A DNA stretch of 64,000 nucleotides from Fistulifera solaris (taxonomy: Eukaryota > Bacillariophyta > Bacillariophyceae > Naviculales > Stauroneidaceae), in the NCBI GenBank assembly GCA_030295235.1, contig AP026167.1, forward strand, positions 868,001 through 932,000, in the 5' to 3' direction. Shown here piece by piece: positions 45,591 to 54,888 of the stretch (positions within the stretch are counted from its first letter, which is position 1; the number at the start of each line of letters is the position of its first letter). A program made the translations under genes and the position numbers. Below the pieces are notes generated by a model. It was not told the origin of the DNA and did no database searches. It saw nothing but the letters and a program-made list of their open reading frames with translations.

Positions 45591-45663
45591 GAACGACGCG
45601 ATAAAAAATAATGAAGCACCTTGACAATGGTGATTGCACTTTGATGTTTATCATTCTTTCAAA

Positions 45664-46573
45664 ATGATTCTGCTATGCTTTTTGACTCATTTTCTCTACT
45701 CTATAGCTACAGCTTTAGCATCGTCGTCTTCTCAAAGCGTCGGAATCGTTACATGGAATTTACTGGCACCGCAATACGCTGTCGCTCCCAAATATCCTTT
45801 CAGAGATCATCTGGACTGGTCGTATCGTCAAGCGCTCATTATCGATATTTTACAGCAATGTCCAACCAATGACATTATCTGCTTACAAGAAGTGCAAGTA
45901 GATAAAGGGGAAGACTTGCAAGCCGCATTTCAGGACACGCAAATGACCATTTTACAACAAGTACCCCATCATCCCGTCGCTTGTGCGATTCTCGTTCGAA
46001 ACACACACTGGACGGTCTTGCATACAGAATCACGATCACGAGCGTTGTTGTGTATTTTGGAGCACCGGACTTCGGGTCAGTCGTGGTATGTAGCTTGTGC
46101 ATTTGGAAGCGGGAGCTGATAAAGATGAAACGCGCTTCAATCAACTCAAATCACTCTTACAGCGGGTGCATTGTCATCAAAGCGCACGGAATCAATCCGC
46201 TCCTCTGATAATAACGGGAGATTTTAATCTGTGGGAAGCCGCGGCTCATCCGATTTACCAAATATTGGCCACGGGGCGGATACCGCAAGCGTTGCCTTGG
46301 GATCCTCAAAAGATTTGGCTCGAAGCGCCATCGTGGGCGCAGAATTTGTTACCGCTCACCGATACACAAGCATCTCAACAACAACCCACGTTTGCGAGAA
46401 GTTCCATTCTCGATTATATTTGGGTATTGCCGGACTTGAGGGTCGAAGATCGATGGAGGTACGGCAATGTTTTGCGTCGTGGTGATGGCACGTATCCTCC
46501 ACAGCCGTGGCCCAACAAACAAGTACCGTCGGATCACATACCGGTGGGTGTCTTGCTAAAATGGAATGGATGA
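45664..46573 (+). CDS. Secreted EEP-family (endonuclease/exonuclease/phosphatase) nuclease, about 302 aa (frame break)
   Basis: The first ATG is at 45664, giving a signal peptide MILLCFLTHFLYSIATALAS. EEP catalytic blocks follow in order: VGIVTWNLLAPQY (Asn), DIICLQEVQVDKG (catalytic Glu), VHLEAGADKDETRFNQLKSL, LIITGDFNLWE (D-x-N), SSILDYIW (Asp), and VPSDHIPVGVLL (terminal S-D-H). The spacing resembles CCR4/nocturnin-like or angel-type enzymes more than APE1. Frame changes at a short GT repeat (46096-46100). Two added bases or one fewer restores VAC-VHLEAG and a multiple of three. Secretion is inferred. Substrates could be RNA or phospholipid head groups. Confidence 0.85.
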
Positions 46574-47225
46574 GGAAATAATGAAAGATGCAAGCTAAAG
46601 CAGCTGATTAACGAAACGAACGAAGAATGACAGTAAAGATGAGAGCTATTTGAATACAACCAGCGTTTGGGACTCGTTCACTTTTGACGCTTGAGACACG
46701 AAAGCTAGCGATTTTGACATTACCTCGGACAAAATTCCATGCCGTCAAATCCATCAAATATCATTTCACCCATATAAAGCAACTTCACTCTACCGATGGA
46801 CAATTGGGCATTGCCTAAGGAGGACGAATAACATCCGCGGCCCTATGCATGAGGAGTGGAAACATGTGAGACGCAATCTCATGCTACTTGCTGATATTCG
46901 AATACCTACCTCGACTATGAGTAGAGGGTCTGAGTTCTCGCACGATACGCTCAAACTCTTGAAAAGAGACGTTTACGTAATGGTAGAATCACTTCTTTGG
47001 AAAGCATTGTTCTGTGATCGACCTCCTTTCTTGTCCAAAACGTAAAGGCTACACAACTGCTGAGAAACAGCGCCAAGGAAGCGGCAGACGCGGTCCATGC
47101 TTCTTCGCTCATTCAGTTACACCAAGAGCTCGTGAACGTTGTTGATATATATTTCAACTGATGTTAATTATGCGCCACATTTGAAAGAATAAGAAATTAT
47201 AATCATTTATCAATGCATTTTGGCT
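46574..47225. other. Intergenic
   Basis: No supported gene between the EEP nuclease and the TTAA-flanked element. A 66-codon plus-strand ATG frame at 46845-47045 has no recognisable motif. Confidence 0.45.
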
Positions 47226-47763
47226 TAAGAAGTGTTGACCGCTTTTCAACATGACTGGATTGCAGTCACGAGTAGTGACAGTTCGTCATTGCAAAAATGA
47301 TCACTCGATTGTGACACTTCCCTCTTATTTGATTTTTTCTAACATTTGCATGTGCCAGAGGGGATGATTTAATCAATGCTTACTTTTGGAACACACTTGT
47401 CGATGAGTAACGTCGAAAATGGTCTCTAATGCTGGACTTTCATTTTCACTATAGTGTCGAAGTGTTGACCGCTTTTCAACATGACTGGATTGCAGTCACG
47501 AGTAGTGACAGTTCGTCATTGCAAAAATGATCACTCGATTGTGACACTTCCCTCTTATTTGATTTTTTCTAACATTTGCATGTGCCAGAGGGGATGATTT
47601 AATCACTGCTTACTTTTGGAACACACTTGTCGATGAGTAACGTCGAAGATGACCTCTACTAGCAAAGATAAATGTTCCTCTGAGCGGTTATCCAATGAAC
47701 AACCGCAATAACAAGATCAACTTCAGATACAAAGCCAATCGGTAACTCAACACTTCTTAATTA
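47226..47763. mobile_element. TTAA-flanked non-autonomous element with an internal tandem duplication
   Basis: The left boundary is TTAA followed by GAAGTGTTGACC. The right boundary is CAACACTTC followed by TTAA, so the ends are a 10-base inverted repeat GAAGTGTTGA inside TTAA duplications, as in piggyBac-type MITEs. Most of the interior is a near-identical direct duplication of about 195 bases with a 230-base period (47230-47425 and 47460-47655), and each copy begins AAGTGTTGACCGC. No coding sequence. Assignment to piggyBac rests only on the TTAA. Confidence 0.6.
47230..47655 (+). repeat. Tandem duplication of about 195 bases
   Basis: Copy one spans 47230-47425 and copy two 47460-47655. They are nearly identical up to GATGAGTAACGTCGAA and then diverge. 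Both contain CATGACTGGATTGCAGTCAC, which is related to the dispersed CATGACTGAAATGCAGTCATG hairpin motif. Confidence 0.9.
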
Positions 47764-47879
47764 TGATTACTCTACGTCTGGTGTTCGAACAAGATTGCTC
47801 TTTGGCAACACTGACGTAAGTCCGTCATACGTGTAATTTTGACTCATGACTGAATAAGTCTCGTTCTCTCTCAATCGTA

Positions 47880-49480
47880 GCTTCGAACTTCTTCCTAAAT
47901 CCTAAATTCTCTAAACATATAATCTTGACAAGTCTCACCAACCCATCAATAATCTGCGCTTTGTTTCCAAACTCTCCCTTTGATAAGCCCTTCAGTAAAT
48001 ATATCTGCTTTCTGCTCAGCCGTATCAATGTGTCTCGCTTCGATTTCTCCATCTTTGATATGCAAAATGAACGACCAATGCTTGCAACCAATATGCTTTG
48101 TCCGAGGGGTCATCTTTGGATAAGAATTATTCATCATAGTAAGCGCTCCATTGTTGTCTTCCCACACAATAGAAACGGTAGACTCGGCACTGCGCTTAAT
48201 CTTGAGATGCTCAGTCAACTCTTCCATCACTTCGCGTCACGGGTAACAGCTGTTTCATCACCATAGATGCAGCAATAAATTCCGCTTCCATAGTAGACAA
48301 TGAGATCTCACTTTGTAACTTCGATCCCCAAAGTACTGGAACACCTCCAAGTGTAATAACGTAACCAGTTCGACTTTTCACGCTCATTAGGATTGTTCGC
48401 TCTTCAGAATTCCATAATCCCGCAAAATCAGCATCCACATACAGATCCAATCTCAAAACTTTATCTGGATAAATAATCATCCCACGATCACTTGTAGCTT
48501 TCAAATATTGACCAATTCGTTTCAATGCTATCTCATGCACTCGCTTCGGGCAATGCGTAAACCTCACACATTGATGCACCGCAAATGCAATATCCGGTCG
48601 AGAGTTTGACGCCAAATACATCATCATTCCAACAACAGAGGCATACGACCACTTCTCAACACACTCTTCTCCATCAGGATTCTTTCCTAATGTTTTCTAT
48701 TCAGCAGGTGTCGAACTCCTCCGACAGTCCTGTAAACCCATAGTAACCAAAATTTGATCAATCAATCCTTCTTGTAATAGCTCAATCGACCCATCATCCT
48801 TTCTTTGAATCAAAATCCCAAGGACCCAGCAACATCATCCTCAATATTCAACTGAAACCTTTGGAACTTCTCATTGTTACGTAAGTCATCAATCACTGCA
48901 TCAATGTCGTGTTTGTCATTAGCGAAGAACAAACAATCATCAACGTAGGTCAAACAAATCACTTTCTTTGACATAAACAAACAAGGCTCATTCTTTGACT
49001 GAACAAATCCTCAATCTTCCAATCCCTTCTTCAAACAATTAAAGAAGTTCAGGGGACTCTGTCTCAACCCGTAAACACTTTTCTTCAATCTCAAAATGTA
49101 TCCCGGACACTTGAATCCTTTTGGCATCTCACAGAACACTTCCTCATTCAGGTCAGCTTGCACAAAGCGCCAACGTGTAGTTGACTTGCTTTGTAGCCAA
49201 TCCACAACAAGCGAACAGTACTCCACCGAAACCGCCGGGCATAGGCCTCAAAGAAATCAATGCCCTCAATTTGACAATCTCCTTGAATGCACCATCTTGC
49301 CTTAAATTTCTTGATCGGACCATCTTACATTTGAACGTCCAATTACTCAACTGCGTCAGATCTTGGAACCATGTCTCAAGGATCCAAACTCTCTAATGAC
49401 TCGATCTCATCGACCATTGCTTGATGATAGCCTTCGCTATTTGGTCCATTCATCGCTTGATAATAGTTTGGAGTGTCTTC
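47880..49480 (-). mobile_element. Ty1/Copia retrotransposon fossil (pol fragment)
   Basis: A minus-strand remnant with the Copia-type reverse transcriptase region toward 49480 and the RNase H region toward 47880. It is recognised by typical Copia blocks such as YLASNSRPDIAFAVHQ and LYVDADFAGLW. Gag, protease, integrase and both LTRs are not seen. It is clearly broken, with several frame interruptions, and looks like an old 5'-truncated copy. Its RNase H end lies just beyond the TTAA-flanked element. Confidence 0.88.
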
Positions 49481-49837
49481 GTTGTTCGCTTTTGCAGCAA
49501 ATGCCAAAGGATGCAAAAGATATCACCACTGCCTTTCCACAAAGCAGTACAGTACTGGTACCTGTACTTGTACTAGAATAACCAAACCAGGCACGGTAAC
49601 CTTACCCTTCATAGTCCCGGCTTGCGGTCATTGCATTTCGTTGGCAATGAAAAACGCGCTGAGACCATTATTCATTCACTCTTTTATCTCTTGTCTATAA
49701 TATTTTATTAATAAAGAAAACATGTAAATATGCAATTCTCCTTCTGAAACGATGGCCTGCTTTTGTGAAAACGAACATCCTCATTTCCCTTGTACATTTT
49801 GCAAAGTACGGTCAGTCATTTGGTTTATCAGGTATCA
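49481..49837. other. Intergenic
   Basis: No gene. CAGTACAGTACTGGTACCTG and a TTGTAC repeat lie near 49552-49576, similar to the repeat at 6380-6425. Confidence 0.45.
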
Positions 49838-50782
49838 ATGCTCTACTTGTGATGCCCATGATGATAGTCCTTATGATGACCGTGGTGATAATGCTTGTGC
49901 TTGTGGCTGTGTTCGTACTCCTGTTCGTCGTCATGCATAATGATGCTTGTTGCTGTGACTCGCATGCCCGTAACTTTCGGTTTCCTCACCGTATTTCTTG
50001 TGGCCTTGCTTCTTCTTGCCATGGTGCTTTCCCTTTTTATGATGCTTGTACCCATCCCCGTGTTTCGTTTTCTTCATCAGCTGTGCTTGTACTTGCCACT
50101 GCGCTTCACGTTCCTCATGATGCTTGTATTCATTGTGATGCTTATCCTGGTTGTGGTGCTTCTTTTTATTATGGTGCCTGTTCCTGTCATTGTTGTGGCG
50201 TTTTTCTTCATGATGATGCTTCTTCTGAGGCTGTGATTTTCCGGTTCGTACTTTTTGCTCTGTTGGTCCTCCTCATGGTGTTTTCCCTTTCGGTTCTGCT
50301 TGTTTTTGTCATGAGGGTTGTCATTATTATGGTGTTTCTTCTTTACATCATTGTGATGCTTCTTTTGAGGGCGGTGCTCGTTTACGTGGTCTTCCTCTTC
50401 TTCGCTTGCTCTTCGGTTTCAAAGTATCATTGTCTTCTTCATTATCTTCGTGGTGCCTATTATGGCGATCGTGGTCGGTTGTGGCGGTTGTGCCAATTTT
50501 GGCGATCATGATGACGATGACGGAGATTGCGTTCTTCTACTTTGTCGACGGCTTGTTCTGGAATACCCGAAGAGCTGGCCGGCGAGTGTAGTAGCCGATG
50601 GATAGGTTCCCTTCCCGGTCATAGCAGCGAGGGAAGAACATCAAGGATAGAAGAGCATTCATGGTGATGGTTGCAGTACTCTGGAATAAGTCAGAAACAA
50701 TCATGTGTGAGGTCGCATTCATGCAATGTTGGAACTCTGGAGGCCGTATCTTTGGTGCATTGTACCTGTTATTGTATTTCAC
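49838..50782 (-). CDS. His/Lys-rich protein, frame repeatedly interrupted
   Basis: A His-rich protein can be followed on the minus strand through several frames. It begins with a folded-looking N-terminus (MNATSHMIVSDLFQSTATIT and CYDREGNLSIGYYTRRPALR), then EERNLRHRHHDRQNWHNRHN, PQKKHHNDVKKKHHNNDNPH, QPQKKHHHEEKRHNNDRNRH, NKKKHHNQDKHHNEYKHHEE, KHHKKGKHHGKKKQGHKK and the end HSHKHKHYHHGHHKDYHHGHHK at 49843. One of the switches is at an A5 run, as in other host genes, and composition stays uniform across all of them, which argues for one real gene. The first ATG is near 50722. His- and Lys-rich tracts suggest metal or polyanion (for example silica or DNA) binding; this is inference. The exact length is unknown. 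Confidence 0.55.
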
Positions 50783-51547
50783 TGACTATTCAAGCAAGTG
50801 AATTTAATCAATCTTTCGAATGGTAGAATAAATGATTCGTAAGAACCAAGAGAGCAGTCTTTTCTTTTATGAGGCAACAACTGTGATTGAAAGGAAAGCA
50901 AAAGGAACAGAGACATGCAAATCAATCAGATCACGAGATACATACTCAAACATTTTTATCCCTACCTCATGTAGAAAGATCAAGTTTTGTGGTTTGGAAC
51001 TACCAGGTAAGGCCCACTATAATATCATCCTCGCGACCTACAGCACGGCGCCAACCTTAAGCTTCGGGACAATTTTCCGCGCCACCAACACGCCGGCAAG
51101 GTCTGTCATTGGATAACACGATTGAGAACTGTCCACGGAGTGTCGCTGTTTCTTTTCCTCAGGCAGTACAAATCGTGTTCATTTATTCGATCGATTGCTC
51201 TTCTCGAAAGATACGACACTGTGTGATACTGCAAGCACAAAAGTGTACGGCTTCCCGTCATTTTTGTGTTTTTTCTTTTGTTCTTCTTCAAACGTTTGCG
51301 ATGAAAAAAAAAATGATGATGCTCATTACTCATTATTTCTCATGGTCGCGGACCATAATTCACCTAAACCAACATTATGCCCTTTGATCGTGCTTAAAAC
51401 AAAACGATCGACAGAAACATTTCTATTTAATGGTAAAGGAAATCGAATTCTCCTCATTTCCCCGCTCGACCGTTTCATGAGAACCGAAGGATATTAGACA
51501 ATCTGAGTTTTATTCACCTGCAAATCCTGGAAATCACGTCGTACATC
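50783..51547. other. Intergenic
   Basis: Divergent promoter region of the His-rich gene and the membrane-protein gene. It holds one TACCAGGTA at 51001. No supported gene. Confidence 0.45.
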
Positions 51548-52432
51548 ATGCCGTCTTTGCATCAGCGAATGACGTTCGGAGCCATTTGGAAAGATGTGCA
51601 TTCTACCTACGCTCACCTCGTCACTCCGGCAACCCTTCTGATCTTATTTGTGCATCTTGGACGAGTTATTCTTTTAGTCACAAGTCAAATGTACCACGCC
51701 AGTTACAATGCTGAGCACGGTGGGAATCAAGATACTTTTTGGTCGCCAATTTATCATTATCATGACGACGAAAGAAACAACCCGCGATGGTTCCGCGCTG
51801 AACCGCAAACAAATTCACGATCGACAATGTACTGGACGATTTTAACCGGTCTGGCCTTTGCTATGGAACTAGTGTCACGCTTTCATATGCACGCCTTTGT
51901 CGCACGCGGTTGTGTGGACATTTACAATGGCAAAGAAACGAACTGGATAGCGACCTGCAAAGCTGTTTATTCGAAATGCGGTGTAGCTTGCATGATGCTC
52001 GTTTTCCTGGTAACAGTCTGTCATAATAAACTGTACGGCGAAACAATCTATCTGCTATTAGCCGCGCTCGGTTCCAGCTTTCAGAAGAGACACGTCGATA
52101 CGCTCGACGACGAGTTGATTTTCATTCTTGTCGAACTGGGCATGCTCATCTACTTCGTCGGTCCAATGCTTCTCGTTATACCCGTCTACATGAACGAGAA
52201 CGACGCTTCGATGACCTGTTGGGAAGCGACCCAACGAGCTTGGCAGCTCGCGGAGGGATACCGTTGCCATTTCTACGCCTCCGCCACTTTCATCATGTCC
52301 TTTTCGGAGATTGCGATCAATTCTATCAATTACGTCGCGGTTTTGCTGCTGTTTGGAAAGTCCACAATCATTGCAAATCTGTTGTGCGGGCAACTTCAGC
52401 ACATTGTGTTGCCCCCATTAACCTGCGTGTAA
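51548..52432 (+). CDS. Multi-pass membrane protein of unknown function, at least 294 aa
   Basis: ATG at 51548. Five or six hydrophobic segments are visible: near residues 25-47 (TLLILFVHLGRVILLVTSQM), 94-111 (YWTILTGLAFAMELVS), 143-160 (GVACMMLVFLVTVC), 193-220 (FILVELGMLIYFVGPMLLVI) and 255-285 (FYASATFIMSFSEIAINSIN, VAVLLLFG). Between the first and second lies a hydrophilic loop rich in His, Asp and Asn (SPIYHYHDDERNNPRWFRAE). I recognise no family. The frame stops at 52432 within a TGCGTGTAAGT that is a good splice donor (GT at 52429). A downstream exon ending by 52635 (SLGSVLYHRIRKQKDSEAAR) is possible, but I could not find an acceptor that joins in phase. Confidence 0.65.
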   Translation: MPSLHQRMTFGAIWKDVHSTYAHLVTPATLLILFVHLGRVILLVTSQMYHASYNAEHGGNQDTFWSPIYHYHDDERNNPRWFRAEPQTNSRSTMYWTILTGLAFAMELVSRFHMHAFVARGCVDIYNGKETNWIATCKAVYSKCGVACMMLVFLVTVCHNKLYGETIYLLLAALGSSFQKRHVDTLDDELIFILVELGMLIYFVGPMLLVIPVYMNENDASMTCWEATQRAWQLAEGYRCHFYASATFIMSFSEIAINSINYVAVLLLFGKSTIIANLLCGQLQHIVLPPLTCV

Positions 52433-53061
52433 GTCCCGCTCTGTGTGATCATGGCTTTGGTAATCCTATCACAGTCTCACGAAATGCTGTATGTAATCAT
52501 AGCCTGGGGTCAGTATTGTATCATCGTATTCGTAAACAGAAAGACAGCGAAGCAGCGCGGGTAAGCAAGCAACGATCCTCTTCTAATGTGATACCTGTTC
52601 TCCAAGCGACTCCCGTGTACGCAACTGCGCTCTGATAAATCCCCTTTATTTGTACTCTTTTGGTGACGTTTTTGATATCTGACCCGAAGGCGGAGATTGA
52701 CAAGTGCTCAAATGTGTCCATGGCCCGATTTTAGGGCTCTAGCTTGTTGCGGTGAAACAGAAGTAGAATGATCTGTAAATGGGATTCAAAGCGGATGCAG
52801 TGTATCAACGTGCCGCTTACCAGGTACCGGTAGCATCCACGTTTGTTATTACTTGAACATTCAATCCAGCTTCGTGCTTAAATTCATACTCTTTGGACGT
52901 AGTTGTATCCTGATAGCGAGTCGTCGTTGTCGTTCGATGCGGCATGGGCTGCGAGGGATCGTTCCGTACCCTTTGTTAAGATCGCCGCTAACTATTGCAA
53001 AAGAATAATCAATGACCGTACCAGGTAACCAGCTATTTATGTAATCGTGACAAACTGATGC
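52433..53061. other. Possible 3' exon, then intergenic
   Basis: 52433-52635 may hold the last exon of the preceding membrane-protein gene. The remainder contains two exact TACCAGGTA motifs (52818 and 53019). No other gene seen. Confidence 0.4.
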
Positions 53062-54428
53062 TTACGCAATTGCCCCGCGTAAAGAGGAAGAAGCAGACTT
53101 ATCACAAGTGACTCCGATTTGCTGCGCCATTTCCGCCTGCTCTGCGTTCAAACACAAGTTGCCCATTCCTTGGAGATCACAGAATTCACAAGGATTACCT
53201 GCCGAGTCTGTCGCCGCCTTGCAGCCATCTTTCGTCGGGTTCTGCAAGAAAGTTAGAGCACACATCGGATCGTAGGGGTCCTCAAGACTTTCCTCTCCAT
53301 CCGTCATGTCCGACGAGTCGTCGCAAGAAATTCCAATACTACCAGCAACCTTTGCTTGTTCCATGCTGAAGCACCAAGGAGTTCCTTCTAAGTTGCAGAA
53401 TACGCAAGCTTTTCCAACTGAATCGGTCGAAGTCTTGCATGCTTGTTCCGTAGGATTCTGAAGGAAAGCTAGACCGCATGCAGGATCAAAAGGGTTCTCA
53501 ATAGCCTTTCCGTCATCTTTGCTAGTCGCGATCGACGAATCGCAAGTGACTCCGATCTGCTGCGCCATTTCCGCTTGCTCTGCATTCCAACACAAGTTAC
53601 CCATTCCTTGAAGATCGCAAAACTCACAAGCGTTGCCGTCCGAGTCTGTGGCGGCCTTGCATCCCTCTTTGTAGGATTCTGCAAGAAGGAAAGAGCACAC
53701 ATCGGGTCGTAAGGGCCTTGCACTTTATCCTTGTGTGAATCGCAAGTGACTCCGATCTGCTGCGCCATTTCCGCTTGTTCTGCATTCAAACACAAGTTGC
53801 CCATTCCTTGGACATCGCAAAACTCACAGGCATTACCATCCGAGTCTGTCGCGGCCTTGCATCCATCTTTTGTAGGATTCTGCAAGAAGGAGAGGGCACA
53901 CATCGGGTCGTAAGGATCCGCGACGTACAAAGAGTCTTCATTCTCGGTATTTTGATTCTCTTCTCGATCGTTCGCTCCGCAATCAAACCAATCACTCTCT
54001 TTCGCAGCGTCCGCCGAAGGACCCGTCATACAAACTCCAAATCCTGCTTTCGTTTTGCACCAAGTACACTCGGTAGCAGTACATGCATCCGCAGTCTTCT
54101 GCAACAGACACTTCCAGTAGTTATCGGGGATCGTATCATCGGAAGGAGCGACACCATCATCGGTTTCGGGCGCCGCATCATCGTTACCGTTCGGTCCGTT
54201 ACGTTCACACTGCACTCCCGGAACACTCTTTTCCATCGATTCCGCTTGTCCTTCATCGACACAGAAACCAAATTGCGAGAGAGAACACCAGACGCAATTT
54301 GATCCGTCATCATCCTTGTGACTCAAGCAGCTCGGTTCGTCGGTAGCGGAGAATGTGCAGGCAAACTGCGCGTTTGCTGCTTTGCTTTGCAAGAAGAACA
54401 GAACGAACGATGACACAATTAACTTCAT
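53062..54428 (-). CDS. Secreted Cys-rich protein with about four 60-residue repeats, about 455 aa (frame break)
   Basis: ATG at 54428 and a signal peptide MKLIVSSFVLFFLQSKAANA. The N-terminal third has two variant Cys modules (CTFSATDEPSCLSHKDDDGS with CVWCSLSQFGFC; and KCLLQKTADACTATECTWCK). Then come about four repeats of the form DPYDPMCALSFLQNPTKDGC, KAATDSDGNACEFCDVQG and NLCLNAEQAEMAQQIGVTCD. Each has six spaced cysteines, suggesting three disulphides. The third repeat carries a frame change at T3 (53668-53670). A sister repeat has four T there, and with one added base the whole gene is divisible by three. It is probably cell-wall or extracellular. The repeat pattern is not one I can name. 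Confidence 0.85.
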
Positions 54429-54628
54429 GATAGTTACAACAAAATACTTGCAAGAGAAAGAGACAGAAAGGATTGTGCGAACACCACGAATGAAACAAAA
54501 TCTTTCCGCAGCAAGTCTTATTTTTTATATTTCCCAATTCGCTGTCAACGCAAAATAAAACGGAGACACTTTTTTCTGTCCCGTTCCGTTACACGTTTCT
54601 TCTAGAAAGTGGAAACGACACTTCTTGC

Positions 54629-54656
54629 TGACGTCATAAGTCACGATGTGACGTAA
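54629..54656. promoter_or_regulatory. CRE-like bZIP sites
   Basis: A full palindromic TGACGTCA at 54629-54636 and a TGACGTAA at 54649-54656, 20 bases apart, about 200-230 bases upstream of the Cys-repeat gene start. TGACGT elements are the CO2/cAMP-response sites described for Phaeodactylum carbonic-anhydrase promoters. Function here is inferred from the sequence only. Confidence 0.5.
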
Positions 54657-54673
54657 ATGTAAAAGGATACGAC

Positions 54674-54674
54674 G

Positions 54675-54717
<43 letters not shown>
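54674..54717. repeat. CAA microsatellite
   Basis: About fourteen CAA units, noncoding. It lies about 250 bases upstream of the Cys-repeat gene start. Confidence 0.95.
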
Positions 54718-54888
54718 AATTCTTTCGACCATGGGCAACGAGAGCACGACGCGAGGCAACTAACATAAGGCAACCATGGCCATGTACGTCAATAATCAGT
54801 TTTATTCTCTATGTGGAATCCAGTAATCTGCGCAATAAGAAGCCGAAGAATAAAACAACAATGAACTAGTTAAGTTTATGATGTACGC

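Larger units (their letters stand above)
54429..54888. other. Intergenic: promoter with CRE-like sites and a CAA microsatellite
   Basis: Upstream region of the secreted Cys-repeat gene and 3' flank of the deacetylase gene. It contains two TGACGT sites and a CAA tract, listed separately. Confidence 0.5.

Noticed and set aside
45181-45654. Minus-strand 157-codon frame with FSRTQKIW/VFTYPENM repeats
   Set aside because: It is simply a translation of the 34-bp minisatellite, whose unit length is not a multiple of three.
49765-50511. Plus-strand 248-codon hydrophobic frame resembling a membrane protein
   Set aside because: Its Met/Val/Leu richness is the antisense of CAT, CAC and AAG codons of the His/Lys-rich minus-strand protein.
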